From the NCBI GenBank assembly GCA_016874315.1, contig VGTX01000014.1, positions 1-11,495 of the forward strand: 11,495 nucleotides of DNA. The letters are read 5' to 3'. This document shows, piece after piece, positions 5,089 to 11,495 of the stretch (its first letter is position 1; the number at the start of each line of letters is the position of its first letter). The position numbers were made by a program, and so were the translations under genes. The DNA is from Gammaproteobacteria bacterium (lineage in GTDB: Bacteria; Pseudomonadota; Gammaproteobacteria; Berkiellales; Berkiellaceae). The notes under the pieces are model-generated. The model saw nothing but the letters and a program-made list of their open reading frames with translations. It had not been told where the DNA came from and searched no databases.

Positions 5089-6352
5089 TTATCCAGCTTT
5101 GATTATTGCAAAATGGCTGTAGGGCTTTTGGAATAGCACAGCCTTCTTCTGTTCCATGATTTTCAATAAGAGCAATCAATGCCCGCCCCACGGCAATACC
5201 CGAACCGTTAATTGTATGAATAAACTCATTTTGCCCAGTTTGCATATTTTTATAGCGAGCCTTCATGCGTCTTGCTTGGAAATCACCAAAATATGAACAA
5301 GAAGAGATTTCGCGATAACGCTGTTGTCCTGGCATCCAGACTTCAAAATCAATTGTCCGTTGAGATGAGAATCCTAGGTCTCCAGCACAAAGAGCAACTT
5401 GCTGATGAGGCAACTCGAGTGCAGTGAGTAATTTTGTCACTTGATTCACAAGACTTTGAAATTCTTGTTCAGCCTGATCGGGCAAAACGCAATGGACTAA
5501 CTCAACTTTCTCAAATTGATGTTGACGGAAGATCCCTTTCAAATCTTTCCCGTAAGAGCCTGCCTCTGCTCGGAAGCACGGTGTATGTGCCATTAATCTA
5601 ACAGGAAACTCTTCTGCTTTTCGAATCTGGTCTGCAAAAAGATTGGTTAATGGTACTTCTGCAGTTGGAATGAGGTAGTATCCACCATTATCGCCATCCA
5701 CATGAAACAAATCATCATGGAATTTTGGTAATTGTCCTGTCCCGAACATTGCAGATTTTCGTACAAGGTATGGTACATAGTATTCTTGATAACCGCCATG
5801 TTCACCATTAAAAGCAAGCATAAACTGAATTAAGGCGCGATGTAATTTTGCAAGCGGACCTTTTAATACATTAAATCTTGCACCTGATAATGCTGCTGCA
5901 GCATCGGTCATGAGTAAACCAGATTTTGCAAGCAGTTCTGTATGATCGAGGCCTGTTAAACGAGCTGGCTCTCCAACTTTCTTGATCACAACATTATCAG
6001 TTTCACTTGCTCCGACTGGCACTGTATCATCAGGGCAATTTGGGATAAGAGAACAAAAATGATTCCAACGTTCTTCCACATTATCGAATCGCGCTTGCGC
6101 ATTTGCGACGACTTTTTTACATTCTTCAATTTCTTGAGAGAGTTGTTCTGTGGAGGATTTCTGAGCCATTGCTTTACCGAATTGCGCAGATAATGCATTA
6201 CGTCTTGCAAATGATTCTTCTAAAGCAACTTTTGCTGAATGAAATTCTTGCTCTAATGCATCGAATTCAGATTCTGAACAAATAAACCTTTTTAAAGCGA
6301 GTTTTGCTAGAAATTCACTTTTGTTTTTCTTTAATAATTTAATATCAATCAT
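5078..6352 (-). CDS. serS: Seryl-tRNA synthetase
   Basis: A class II synthetase that charges tRNA-Ser, and tRNA-Sec where present, with serine. The frame is open further upstream to 6427, but the family starts at the ML/IDxxLL segment, so the ATG at 6352 (MIDIKLLKKN) is chosen, giving 424 residues, the normal length. Residues 1-100 hold the tRNA-binding coiled-coil arm (long helices about 28-98). The catalytic domain has the serine-binding TAEVPLTN (230-237), motif 2 FRAEAGSYGKDLKGIFRQHQFEK (260-282, essential R261 and E263) and motif 3 NGSGIAVGR (382-390, R390). The gene appears intact. The ribosome site before 6352 is weak. The nearest upstream gene is on the opposite strand, so serS needs its own promoter within 6353-6599; I could not identify a convincing one. 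Confidence 0.96.
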   Translation of the reverse strand: MIDIKLLKKNKSEFLAKLALKRFICSESEFDALEQEFHSAKVALEESFARRNALSAQFGKAMAQKSSTEQLSQEIEECKKVVANAQARFDNVEERWNHFCSLIPNCPDDTVPVGASETDNVVIKKVGEPARLTGLDHTELLAKSGLLMTDAAAALSGARFNVLKGPLAKLHRALIQFMLAFNGEHGGYQEYYVPYLVRKSAMFGTGQLPKFHDDLFHVDGDNGGYYLIPTAEVPLTNLFADQIRKAEEFPVRLMAHTPCFRAEAGSYGKDLKGIFRQHQFEKVELVHCVLPDQAEQEFQSLVNQVTKLLTALELPHQQVALCAGDLGFSSQRTIDFEVWMPGQQRYREISSCSYFGDFQARRMKARYKNMQTGQNEFIHTINGSGIAVGRALIALIENHGTEEGCAIPKALQPFCNNQSWISWA

Positions 6353-6599
6353 ACTGCCATACCCATGCACGTATTGAATATAAGTAGGCTTATTATGCCA
6401 CAATTGCTGATGAGTTATATACCTCAATATGTCTTCTATAAATTACAATAAAAAAGCATGTAACTTTATAATAAAACTCATGTTAACGTGATTTATTCTA
6501 TGTATACTATCGATATTGATAATCCTTATATCGTATTCATAGCACTTGATTTTTATATCCTTTAAATACAACAGAACCACTTTATTTTTAAGGATTACG

Positions 6600-6854
6600 A
6601 TGTTTAAAAGACTTACTGAAACGAATATCCTAAATGCTGGGAAAAGATTAGTACAATCTTCTCTAGATCATAAGCCAGCATTTGGACCCAGTCAGCAACC
6701 AGCAGCTAAACCTGTATACTGCAACAATCCAACATGCACGTTAGCTCCAGAGAAAAAGGTCACGGGAGCACAAGAATCATATAATAATATAACACGCGAA
6801 TGTACCCCAGGATCGTCGGGAGCTTTCGGACAGCATAGACGATTGATTAAATAA
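6600..6854 (+). CDS. Unrecognised small basic protein (84 aa)
   Basis: I do not recognise this protein. Starting at the ATG at 6600 it has 84 residues, rich in Gln, Asn, Pro and basic residues, with no signal peptide or membrane segment. A CNNPTC segment (about residues 40-45) gives two cysteines, with a third near the C-terminus, too few for a confident metal site. It starts with an amphipathic-looking MFKRLTETNILNAGKRLVQS stretch. AGGA (6591-6594) lies five bases before the ATG, good support for translation; a TTG start at 6546 is possible but lacks such a site. It is the only plus-strand gene in the chromosomal block and converges on ftsK with five bases between stop codons. A host-interaction role would be speculation. 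Confidence 0.6.
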   Translation: MFKRLTETNILNAGKRLVQSSLDHKPAFGPSQQPAAKPVYCNNPTCTLAPEKKVTGAQESYNNITRECTPGSSGAFGQHRRLIK

Positions 6855-6865
6855 ACTCATCAATC
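6841..6865. repeat. Inverted repeat spanning the convergent stop codons
   Basis: GATTGAT (6841-6847) and ATCAATC (6859-6865) are exact 7-bp arms around an 11-base loop that contains the stop codon of the 84-aa gene; the right arm contains the ftsK stop. It could slow polymerases from both sides, but neither strand has a T-run, so terminator function is uncertain. Confidence 0.35.
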
Positions 6866-8623
6866 AAATTGTTCATCTCCATATCGCGAGCAAAGCTCCT
6901 CGAGTGAAATCATAAACTCAGGGGCTTTTTGCGAACATTCATCTAAAACAGTTTTTCTTTCTGTATCGGACACATATGCTCCATGCACTCGCTCAATATG
7001 ATGCCCATTAGGAGATAAGAATAATGCATCACCAGCACCAAGAAGATTTTCAGCGCCCTGTTGGTCAAGCACAGTTCTAGAATCAATCTTTGAAGAAACT
7101 GCTAAAGCAATTCGTGCAGGAATATTAGCCTTAATAAGACCTGTAATAACATCCACAGAAGGTCGCTGCGTTGCAATAATGAGATGAATACCACAAGCTC
7201 GCGCCTTTTGAGCAATTCTCGCAATTGGCTCTTCAACGGCTTTCTTTGTCATAAGCATTAAATCGGCAAGCTCATCAATAATTACAACAAAGTAGGGCAT
7301 GTCTTTAATCGCTTTTTCACCAATATTATGATGATACTGAGCAATATGTTGCACTTGATGTTCGGCGAGAATTTTATACCGCTGCTGCATTAAATCCACA
7401 CACCAGCGAAGAGCAGCTACCGCGTGATGGGGCTCAGTAATGACAGGGGCTGCGAGTTGCTCTAAATTTTGATAGCACGCAAACTCTAAAATTTTTGGAT
7501 CGATTAATAAGAATTTCATTGCAGTTCGATGAGCGCTGGCAATTAACGACAGAATCATTGCATTAACAGCAACTGATTTTCCTGAGCCAGTAGACCCTGC
7601 CACTAATAAATGAGGGAGTTTTGCTAAATCTGTGAGAACGGAATCTCCCTGAGGAGTCACCCCCAAAATTAAAGGTAATGTTCCATAAGTGAGACTCTCT
7701 TTCAAAAGCGGATAGTAAGGAATAAGTTGTCTTTTAGGCTGAGGGACCTCAACAGCCATGACAGGTTTACCAGGCACATGCTGAATAACATTGATTGGGC
7801 CCATTTTCAGAGTGCGAGACAAATCTTTGGATAAATTTGCAATTTTTTGCCCTCTTTCTCCAGCGGCAAGTTGCAACTCAAATCTAACAATGACTGGACC
7901 TTCAATAATATTAACAACTTTAGCAGAAACTCCGTATTCTTTGAGTTTTTCAATAAGGCGCTGTCCATCTTGGACCCATATACTTTGTGGCTCTGATGCT
8001 TTTGGTGTGGCGAGAGAAACGTCTTCAAGAAAATGGGATTTTATAGTCTTTTTAGACCCACCCCGATCGGACTGAATAAGCTGTTTCCGCACAAAAAATC
8101 GAGCAGAAAGATGCTGTATTCGCATCATAACATATGCCAAATTGAAAGGTGCAACAATCAACACCCCTGTTAAGATAGAAAAACCAGCACTCATTAACAG
8201 GCCCCAGCCACCAATAATCCAGGGACCTACAGCAACAGCTTTTACTGCAAGATATCCTCCAGGACCGGATGGTAAAGCGTACATACGATGACTAGCAAAA
8301 AGTTCAAAGAAAATGCTCACACCAGTCATAATAAGCAACCAACCACTGAGAGCGGATTTACGATGAGAGTGATGAAATTCCATGCGCATCCAATGCGCAA
8401 CAATTAATGGACAAAACCATGCTGATGAGCCAAAAATCAAATAAAGGGTATCTGCAAGTTGTGCTCCCATAATACCAGCGTGATTGATAACTGGCATTTT
8501 TGAGAATTTATGAGGAGAAACACGCCACCAGCTTGGATCGGCGATTGAATAAGAAGCTAAAGAAAGAATTAAGAACAATCCAAAAAATAACGCCAGCAAG
8601 AGGCGTAACATCGTTTTAGTCAT
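6860..8623 (-). CDS. ftsK: DNA translocase FtsK, short form lacking the gamma domain
   Basis: A membrane-anchored motor that pumps DNA at the division septum. The N-terminal part (about 1-170) has four or five membrane segments (about 5-27, 52-78, 93-110, 123-165). A linker of only about 45 residues follows, where E. coli has hundreds. The alpha-beta motor (about 215-560) is complete: Walker A GSTGSGKS (343-350), Walker B VVIIDELADL (446-455, D450/E451), and ATQRPSVDVITGLIKANIP (484-502) with IDSRTVLDQQGAENLLG (513-529). The protein ends at residue 587, about 25 residues after the motor. The gamma winged helix with its RRxxIGYNRAARLI-type signature is missing, and no such sequence is seen downstream in any frame on this strand. 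AGAGGGG lies about seven bases before the ATG. It follows the lipoprotein gene by 42 bp and may share its transcript. Confidence 0.93.
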   Translation of the reverse strand: MTKTMLRLLLALFFGLFLILSLASYSIADPSWWRVSPHKFSKMPVINHAGIMGAQLADTLYLIFGSSAWFCPLIVAHWMRMEFHHSHRKSALSGWLLIMTGVSIFFELFASHRMYALPSGPGGYLAVKAVAVGPWIIGGWGLLMSAGFSILTGVLIVAPFNLAYVMMRIQHLSARFFVRKQLIQSDRGGSKKTIKSHFLEDVSLATPKASEPQSIWVQDGQRLIEKLKEYGVSAKVVNIIEGPVIVRFELQLAAGERGQKIANLSKDLSRTLKMGPINVIQHVPGKPVMAVEVPQPKRQLIPYYPLLKESLTYGTLPLILGVTPQGDSVLTDLAKLPHLLVAGSTGSGKSVAVNAMILSLIASAHRTAMKFLLIDPKILEFACYQNLEQLAAPVITEPHHAVAALRWCVDLMQQRYKILAEHQVQHIAQYHHNIGEKAIKDMPYFVVIIDELADLMLMTKKAVEEPIARIAQKARACGIHLIIATQRPSVDVITGLIKANIPARIALAVSSKIDSRTVLDQQGAENLLGAGDALFLSPNGHHIERVHGAYVSDTERKTVLDECSQKAPEFMISLEELCSRYGDEQFD

Positions 8624-8665
8624 AACGGACCCCTCTCACTGGACAATTTTGTATCTCGAGCTCAA

Positions 8666-9160
8666 TTAGGAAGCGGAGGATGATACCCAATGGTTATCAA
8701 TTAAACAAATATCAATTGTGATGATATCGGTTTTTCCATCAATTGTGACTTGTTGCTCAATTTTACGGCACTCATGTCCCTGAGAGTCTGTACCCACTTT
8801 CACTGTTTTAGCAGATCCAGAATGTCCGTTTGCATCATTATGCCATTGGATAGACTGACCAATCGGTGCTTGTGCTGCTTGATTTGTAGCATGCTCTGCC
8901 ATTGCGCGATCGTTTTGATCCATTTTAGCGCCCATTTCAGAACCAATAATCGCACCTAGCAGTACACCAACACCAACTGCCGCTGCCTTTCCATCACCTT
9001 TACCGAAAGCGGAGCCAATTAATCCACCAGCGATTCCTCCAAGAACCATACCAGACTCTTGATTTTTATTGTTATTAGAGTCAGAAGAATACATACATCC
9101 AGTCAATAAAGACGCAATCATTACACATCCAGGCACTGTCTTTTTTAAGAAACTTTTCAT
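8666..9160 (-). CDS. Glycine-zipper surface lipoprotein (17-kDa antigen / RT0821-Lpp0805 type)
   Basis: Outer-membrane lipoprotein of 164 residues. The frame opens at 9181, but the ATG at 9160 is preferred: it has AAGGA eight bases upstream and begins a clean lipoprotein signal (MKSFLKK, hydrophobic core, lipobox LTGC with acylated C22). After a polar Asn/Ser linker, residues 37-79 form a glycine-zipper 2TM segment rich in GG and GxxxG (GGIAGGLIGSAFG, GVGVLLGAIIGSEMG), then MDQNDR. The C-terminal domain (about 100-160) has the family pattern of IQWHNDANG and ECRKIEQQVTIDGK with C131 and C152, which could pair. This matches the rickettsial 17-kDa antigen family in order and spacing. The function is not well defined in the family; envelope assembly or integrity is likely. 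A consensus promoter precedes it, and ftsK follows by 42 bp. Confidence 0.85.
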   Translation of the reverse strand: MKSFLKKTVPGCVMIASLLTGCMYSSDSNNNKNQESGMVLGGIAGGLIGSAFGKGDGKAAAVGVGVLLGAIIGSEMGAKMDQNDRAMAEHATNQAAQAPIGQSIQWHNDANGHSGSAKTVKVGTDSQGHECRKIEQQVTIDGKTDIITIDICLIDNHWVSSSAS

Positions 9161-9206
9161 ACTGCACATCCTTGTAAGCAAAACCTAATTTGAGATTAGT
9201 AGAGCG

Positions 9207-9236
9207 ATTATAGCTTTTCCATTTTTAGTGTATCAG
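9207..9236 (-). promoter_or_regulatory. Promoter of the lipoprotein gene (and perhaps ftsK)
   Basis: On the minus strand CTGATA (complement of 9231-9236, four of six matches) is followed after 18 bases by a perfect TATAAT (complement of 9207-9212). Transcription would start near 9200, about 40 bases before the ATG. This suggests that the lipoprotein is expressed separately from uvrB. Confidence 0.6.
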
Positions 9237-9253
9237 AGAATATATAATATTCT
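9237..9253. promoter_or_regulatory. 17-bp palindrome just upstream of the lipoprotein -35
   Basis: AGAATAT-ATA-ATATTCT is a perfect 7+3+7 dyad that directly abuts the -35 hexamer at 9231-9236. The placement suits a regulator binding site, activator or repressor. With only AT-rich arms, chance remains possible, and a weak stem after uvrB is an alternative; no T-run follows. Confidence 0.4.
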
Positions 9254-9336
9254 ATTAATCAGGTATGTATATTCCTATTTCCGATTGATGAACAAATTAT
9301 TTTATAGATTCAAGAAATCGCATTTATTCCGGAAAA

Positions 9337-11370
9337 CTAGTCTAACTCTCCTAGAGCTTTTTTAATTCGATCGCGTTGATTTCGATATTCCGCCGCCTTT
9401 TCAAATTCAAGCAATGCCGCAGCAGCGTGCATTTTTTCTTCTATATCAGTGAGTTCTTCAATAAGACTATGGTATGAGTTTTCATTTTTCTTAAGCGTAG
9501 TCGAGGGTGCATGATCTTTTATTATTTTGGTCTGTGCATTTTGCATTGGCTGAATATTTGTTCGATCTTCGGTATTAAAAATATCGCGCAGAGGCTTAGA
9601 AATCGTCTTTGGAGTAATTCCATGTAATAGATTATACGCGACTTGCTTTTCTCTTCGCCGTTGCGTTTCATCAATAGCATATCGCATTGCTGATGTTATT
9701 TTATCTGCATAAAGGAATACGCGACCCTCATGATGTCGAGCAGCGCGGCCAATAGTCTGAATGAGTGACCGAGCAGAACGTAAAAATCCCTCTTTATCTG
9801 CATCAAAGATCCCAACTACAGCAACCTCTGGCAGGTCAAGCCCCTCTCTAAGCAAGTTGATCCCAATAAGTACATCAATATCGCCAGTACGAAGCTCTTT
9901 CAAGGCCTCTAATCGTTCTTGTGCATCCAAATCACTATGTAAATATCGAGCGGCAACGCCTAAATCAATAAGATATGCTGACAGATCTTCAGACATTTTT
10001 TTTGTGAGTGTCGTAATCATGACACGCTGCCCTTTTTCTTTGGCATAAATGATTTCCTGATGAATATCAGAAACCTGTATCGAAACAGGGCGCACTTCGA
10101 TCATTGGATCGCATAATCCGGTTGGACGAACAATTTGCTCTGCTATATTCTGGCTATATTTTAACTCTAAAGGTCCAGGAGTAGCGGATACAAAAATTGC
10201 ACGAGTAAGATGCGCTTCGAATTCATCATATGTGAGTGGTCGATTATTTAAACAAGAAGGCAGTCTAAATCCATATTGTACGAGATTTTCTTTGCGTGAG
10301 CGGTCTCCATGAAACATAGCACCTATTTGCGGCAACATGAGATGCGACTCATCACAAAAAATTAAATGATCGCCCTGAAAGTAACTCAATAACGTTGAAG
10401 GAGGTAATCCATCCGGAGTTTGATTTAAATGCGATGAGTAATTTTCAATTCCTTGGCAGTGGCCGGTTTCTCTCAAAAATTCTATATCCTGTAATGTTCG
10501 ATATTCGAGGCGCTGAGCTTCCACCAAACGGCCTTCTTGGCGCATTTTTTGCAACTGTTGCATCAATTCTTGTTGAATGGTTTCGATAGCTCGAAAAACT
10601 TTTTCTTTGGGTGTGACGTAGTGATTTTGCGGATAAATCGATTCTTTTTGGCAATGAGAAAGAATACGGCCCGTTAAGGCATCAATCCATTTTAATCCTA
10701 CAATTTCACGATCATCCAATTCAATCCGTAGCGCGCACTCATTTTGCTCAGAGGGATACAAGTCGATTGTCTCTCCACGCACGCGAAAGCTTCCTCGTTT
10801 TAATACGGCATCATTGCGCAAGTATTGCAAATCAATAAGTCTCATAATCAAGGAACGCTGCGTAATGATCATGCCACATTCAAGATCGAAAGCCATATCG
10901 AAATACGAGCCTGGATCGCCGAGACCATATATTGCAGAAACAGTTGCAACAATAATTACATCATTTCTTTCGAACAGCGCTCGTGTGGCGGAAAGTCGCA
11001 TTTGTTCGATTTGCTCATTGATGCTTGCATCTTTTTCAATATATAAATCACGACTTGGAACGTAAGCCTCTGGCTGATAATAGTCATAATATGAAACAAA
11101 ATACTCTACGGCGTTCTTGGGGAAAAAAGCTTTCATCTCACCATATAGCTGAGCAGCAAGAGTTTTATTGGGCGCTAATATAAGTGTTGGTTTTTGATAT
11201 TTCGCAATAACCTGCGCCATCGTAAAGGTCTTTCCTGAACCTGTTACGCCAAGAAGAGTTTGATATCTCAATCCATCTCGAAGGCCTTGATAAAGTTTTT
11301 CGATCGCTTGCGGCTGGTCGCCGCTTGGGGTGTAGGGGCTTTCAAGCGTGAATGAGATATTTTTTTTCAT
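9337..11370 (-). CDS. uvrB: UvrABC excision-repair helicase subunit B
   Basis: The damage-verifying core of nucleotide excision repair: it receives damaged DNA from UvrA and recruits UvrC for incision. At 677 residues it is of usual length. Visible features are Walker A GVTGSGKT (41-48), the damage-probing beta-hairpin YYDYYQPEAYVP (94-105), Walker B with DESH (340-343) followed by PQIGAMFHGDRSRKENLVQYGFRLPS, helicase motif VI QTIGRAARHHEGRVFLYAD (538-556), and the C-terminal UVR motif that binds UvrC (about 640-672, EEKMHAAAALLEFEKAAEYR). A less conserved linker lies at about 600-635. The canonical V-T after DESH is replaced by L-M, a mild change. The start ATG overlaps the trxB stop by one base (TAATG), with only a weak ribosome site, suggesting translational coupling. 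No SOS box was recognised upstream within the window. Confidence 0.97.
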   Translation of the reverse strand: MKKNISFTLESPYTPSGDQPQAIEKLYQGLRDGLRYQTLLGVTGSGKTFTMAQVIAKYQKPTLILAPNKTLAAQLYGEMKAFFPKNAVEYFVSYYDYYQPEAYVPSRDLYIEKDASINEQIEQMRLSATRALFERNDVIIVATVSAIYGLGDPGSYFDMAFDLECGMIITQRSLIMRLIDLQYLRNDAVLKRGSFRVRGETIDLYPSEQNECALRIELDDREIVGLKWIDALTGRILSHCQKESIYPQNHYVTPKEKVFRAIETIQQELMQQLQKMRQEGRLVEAQRLEYRTLQDIEFLRETGHCQGIENYSSHLNQTPDGLPPSTLLSYFQGDHLIFCDESHLMLPQIGAMFHGDRSRKENLVQYGFRLPSCLNNRPLTYDEFEAHLTRAIFVSATPGPLELKYSQNIAEQIVRPTGLCDPMIEVRPVSIQVSDIHQEIIYAKEKGQRVMITTLTKKMSEDLSAYLIDLGVAARYLHSDLDAQERLEALKELRTGDIDVLIGINLLREGLDLPEVAVVGIFDADKEGFLRSARSLIQTIGRAARHHEGRVFLYADKITSAMRYAIDETQRRREKQVAYNLLHGITPKTISKPLRDIFNTEDRTNIQPMQNAQTKIIKDHAPSTTLKKNENSYHSLIEELTDIEEKMHAAAALLEFEKAAEYRNQRDRIKKALGELD

Positions 11371-11495
11371 TATGCAAGTCCGTGCTGTGTCAAAAAGGCT
11401 TCAACATCTAACGCAGCCATACATCCAGAACCAGCTGAAGTTATTGCTTGACGATAATGAGGGTCGGAAACATCACCAGCAGCAAAGACACCAGG
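11370..11495 (-). CDS. trxB: Thioredoxin reductase, C-terminal fragment
   Basis: Only the last 41 codons are inside the window; the gene continues beyond the right edge. The encoded end begins PGVFAAGDVSDPHYRQAIT and continues SAGSGCMAALDVEAFL, which is the FAD-binding GD motif and C-terminal helix typical of bacterial thioredoxin reductase (E. coli has a closely similar GDVMD...RQAITSAGTGCMAALDAE). The enzyme transfers electrons from NADPH to thioredoxin. Its TAA shares a base with the uvrB ATG, so the two genes probably share a transcript. The redox-active CxxC and NADPH domain lie outside the window. Confidence 0.95.
   Translation of the reverse strand, partial: PGVFAAGDVSDPHYRQAITSAGSGCMAALDVEAFLTQHGLA

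Noticed and set aside
6353..6427. 25-residue N-terminal extension of SerS
   Set aside because: The frame is open, but the family begins at the MIDIKLL-type segment and the shorter form has the normal length of 424 residues.
6353..6860. Possible frameshifted FtsK gamma domain downstream of the stop
   Set aside because: Translation of the minus strand here gives short, stop-interrupted frames without an RRxxIGYNRA-type motif, so this is a real absence and not a visible frameshift.
7791..8075. 94-codon plus-strand frame inside ftsK
   Set aside because: It is antisense to the conserved FtsK linker/motor coding sequence, with no independent signal; the same applies to antisense frames in uvrB and the primase gene.

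Overview
The window joins an AT-rich chromosomal housekeeping block to a very small integrative element inserted in the tmRNA gene. SerS, FtsK, UvrB and TrxB all look proteobacterial. The RT0821/Lpp0805-type glycine-zipper lipoprotein and the low GC suggest a gammaproteobacterium, perhaps Legionellales/Coxiella-like. That placement is inference from protein style; no taxonomic marker was searched.

Element (58-4659). A 37-bp exact direct repeat (58-94 and 4623-4659), covering the 3' end of ssrA plus 14 downstream bases, bounds a unit of 4,565 bp. It holds four genes: a leftward Xre-family repressor (305-655), and rightward a primase-polymerase/DUF3987 replication protein (775-3078), a small excisionase-like HTH protein (3095-3292) and a tyrosine recombinase (3292-4422), followed by a strong intrinsic terminator (4453-4504). 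No cargo, capsid, mobilisation or toxin gene is visible, so it looks like a minimal replicating/integrating element of satellite or cryptic-plasmid style. Control seems to sit in the 119-bp divergent intergenic region. There two opposite promoters share one -35 box, and a TTGACA-N5-TCAAAT site occurs twice, once over the shared -35 and once over the primase Shine-Dalgarno. A third, slightly diverged copy lies near the left end, beside iteron-like inverted repeats that may be an origin or recombinase arm sites.

The tmRNA (4637-5020, minus strand) is intact because the element restores its 3' end. It encodes an unusual 22-residue, lysine-rich, acid-free degradation tag.

Chromosomal block (5020-11495). 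All recognised genes are on the minus strand, in transcription order trxB (3' end only), uvrB, lipoprotein, ftsK, serS, ssrA, with one unrecognised 84-codon gene on the plus strand between serS and ftsK. trxB and uvrB overlap by one base. The lipoprotein has its own promoter and may carry ftsK. The FtsK is complete through its motor domain but has no C-terminal gamma (KOPS-reading) domain. The lolA and rarA genes often found between ftsK and serS in gammaproteobacteria are absent. No intergenic stretch exceeds 300 bases.
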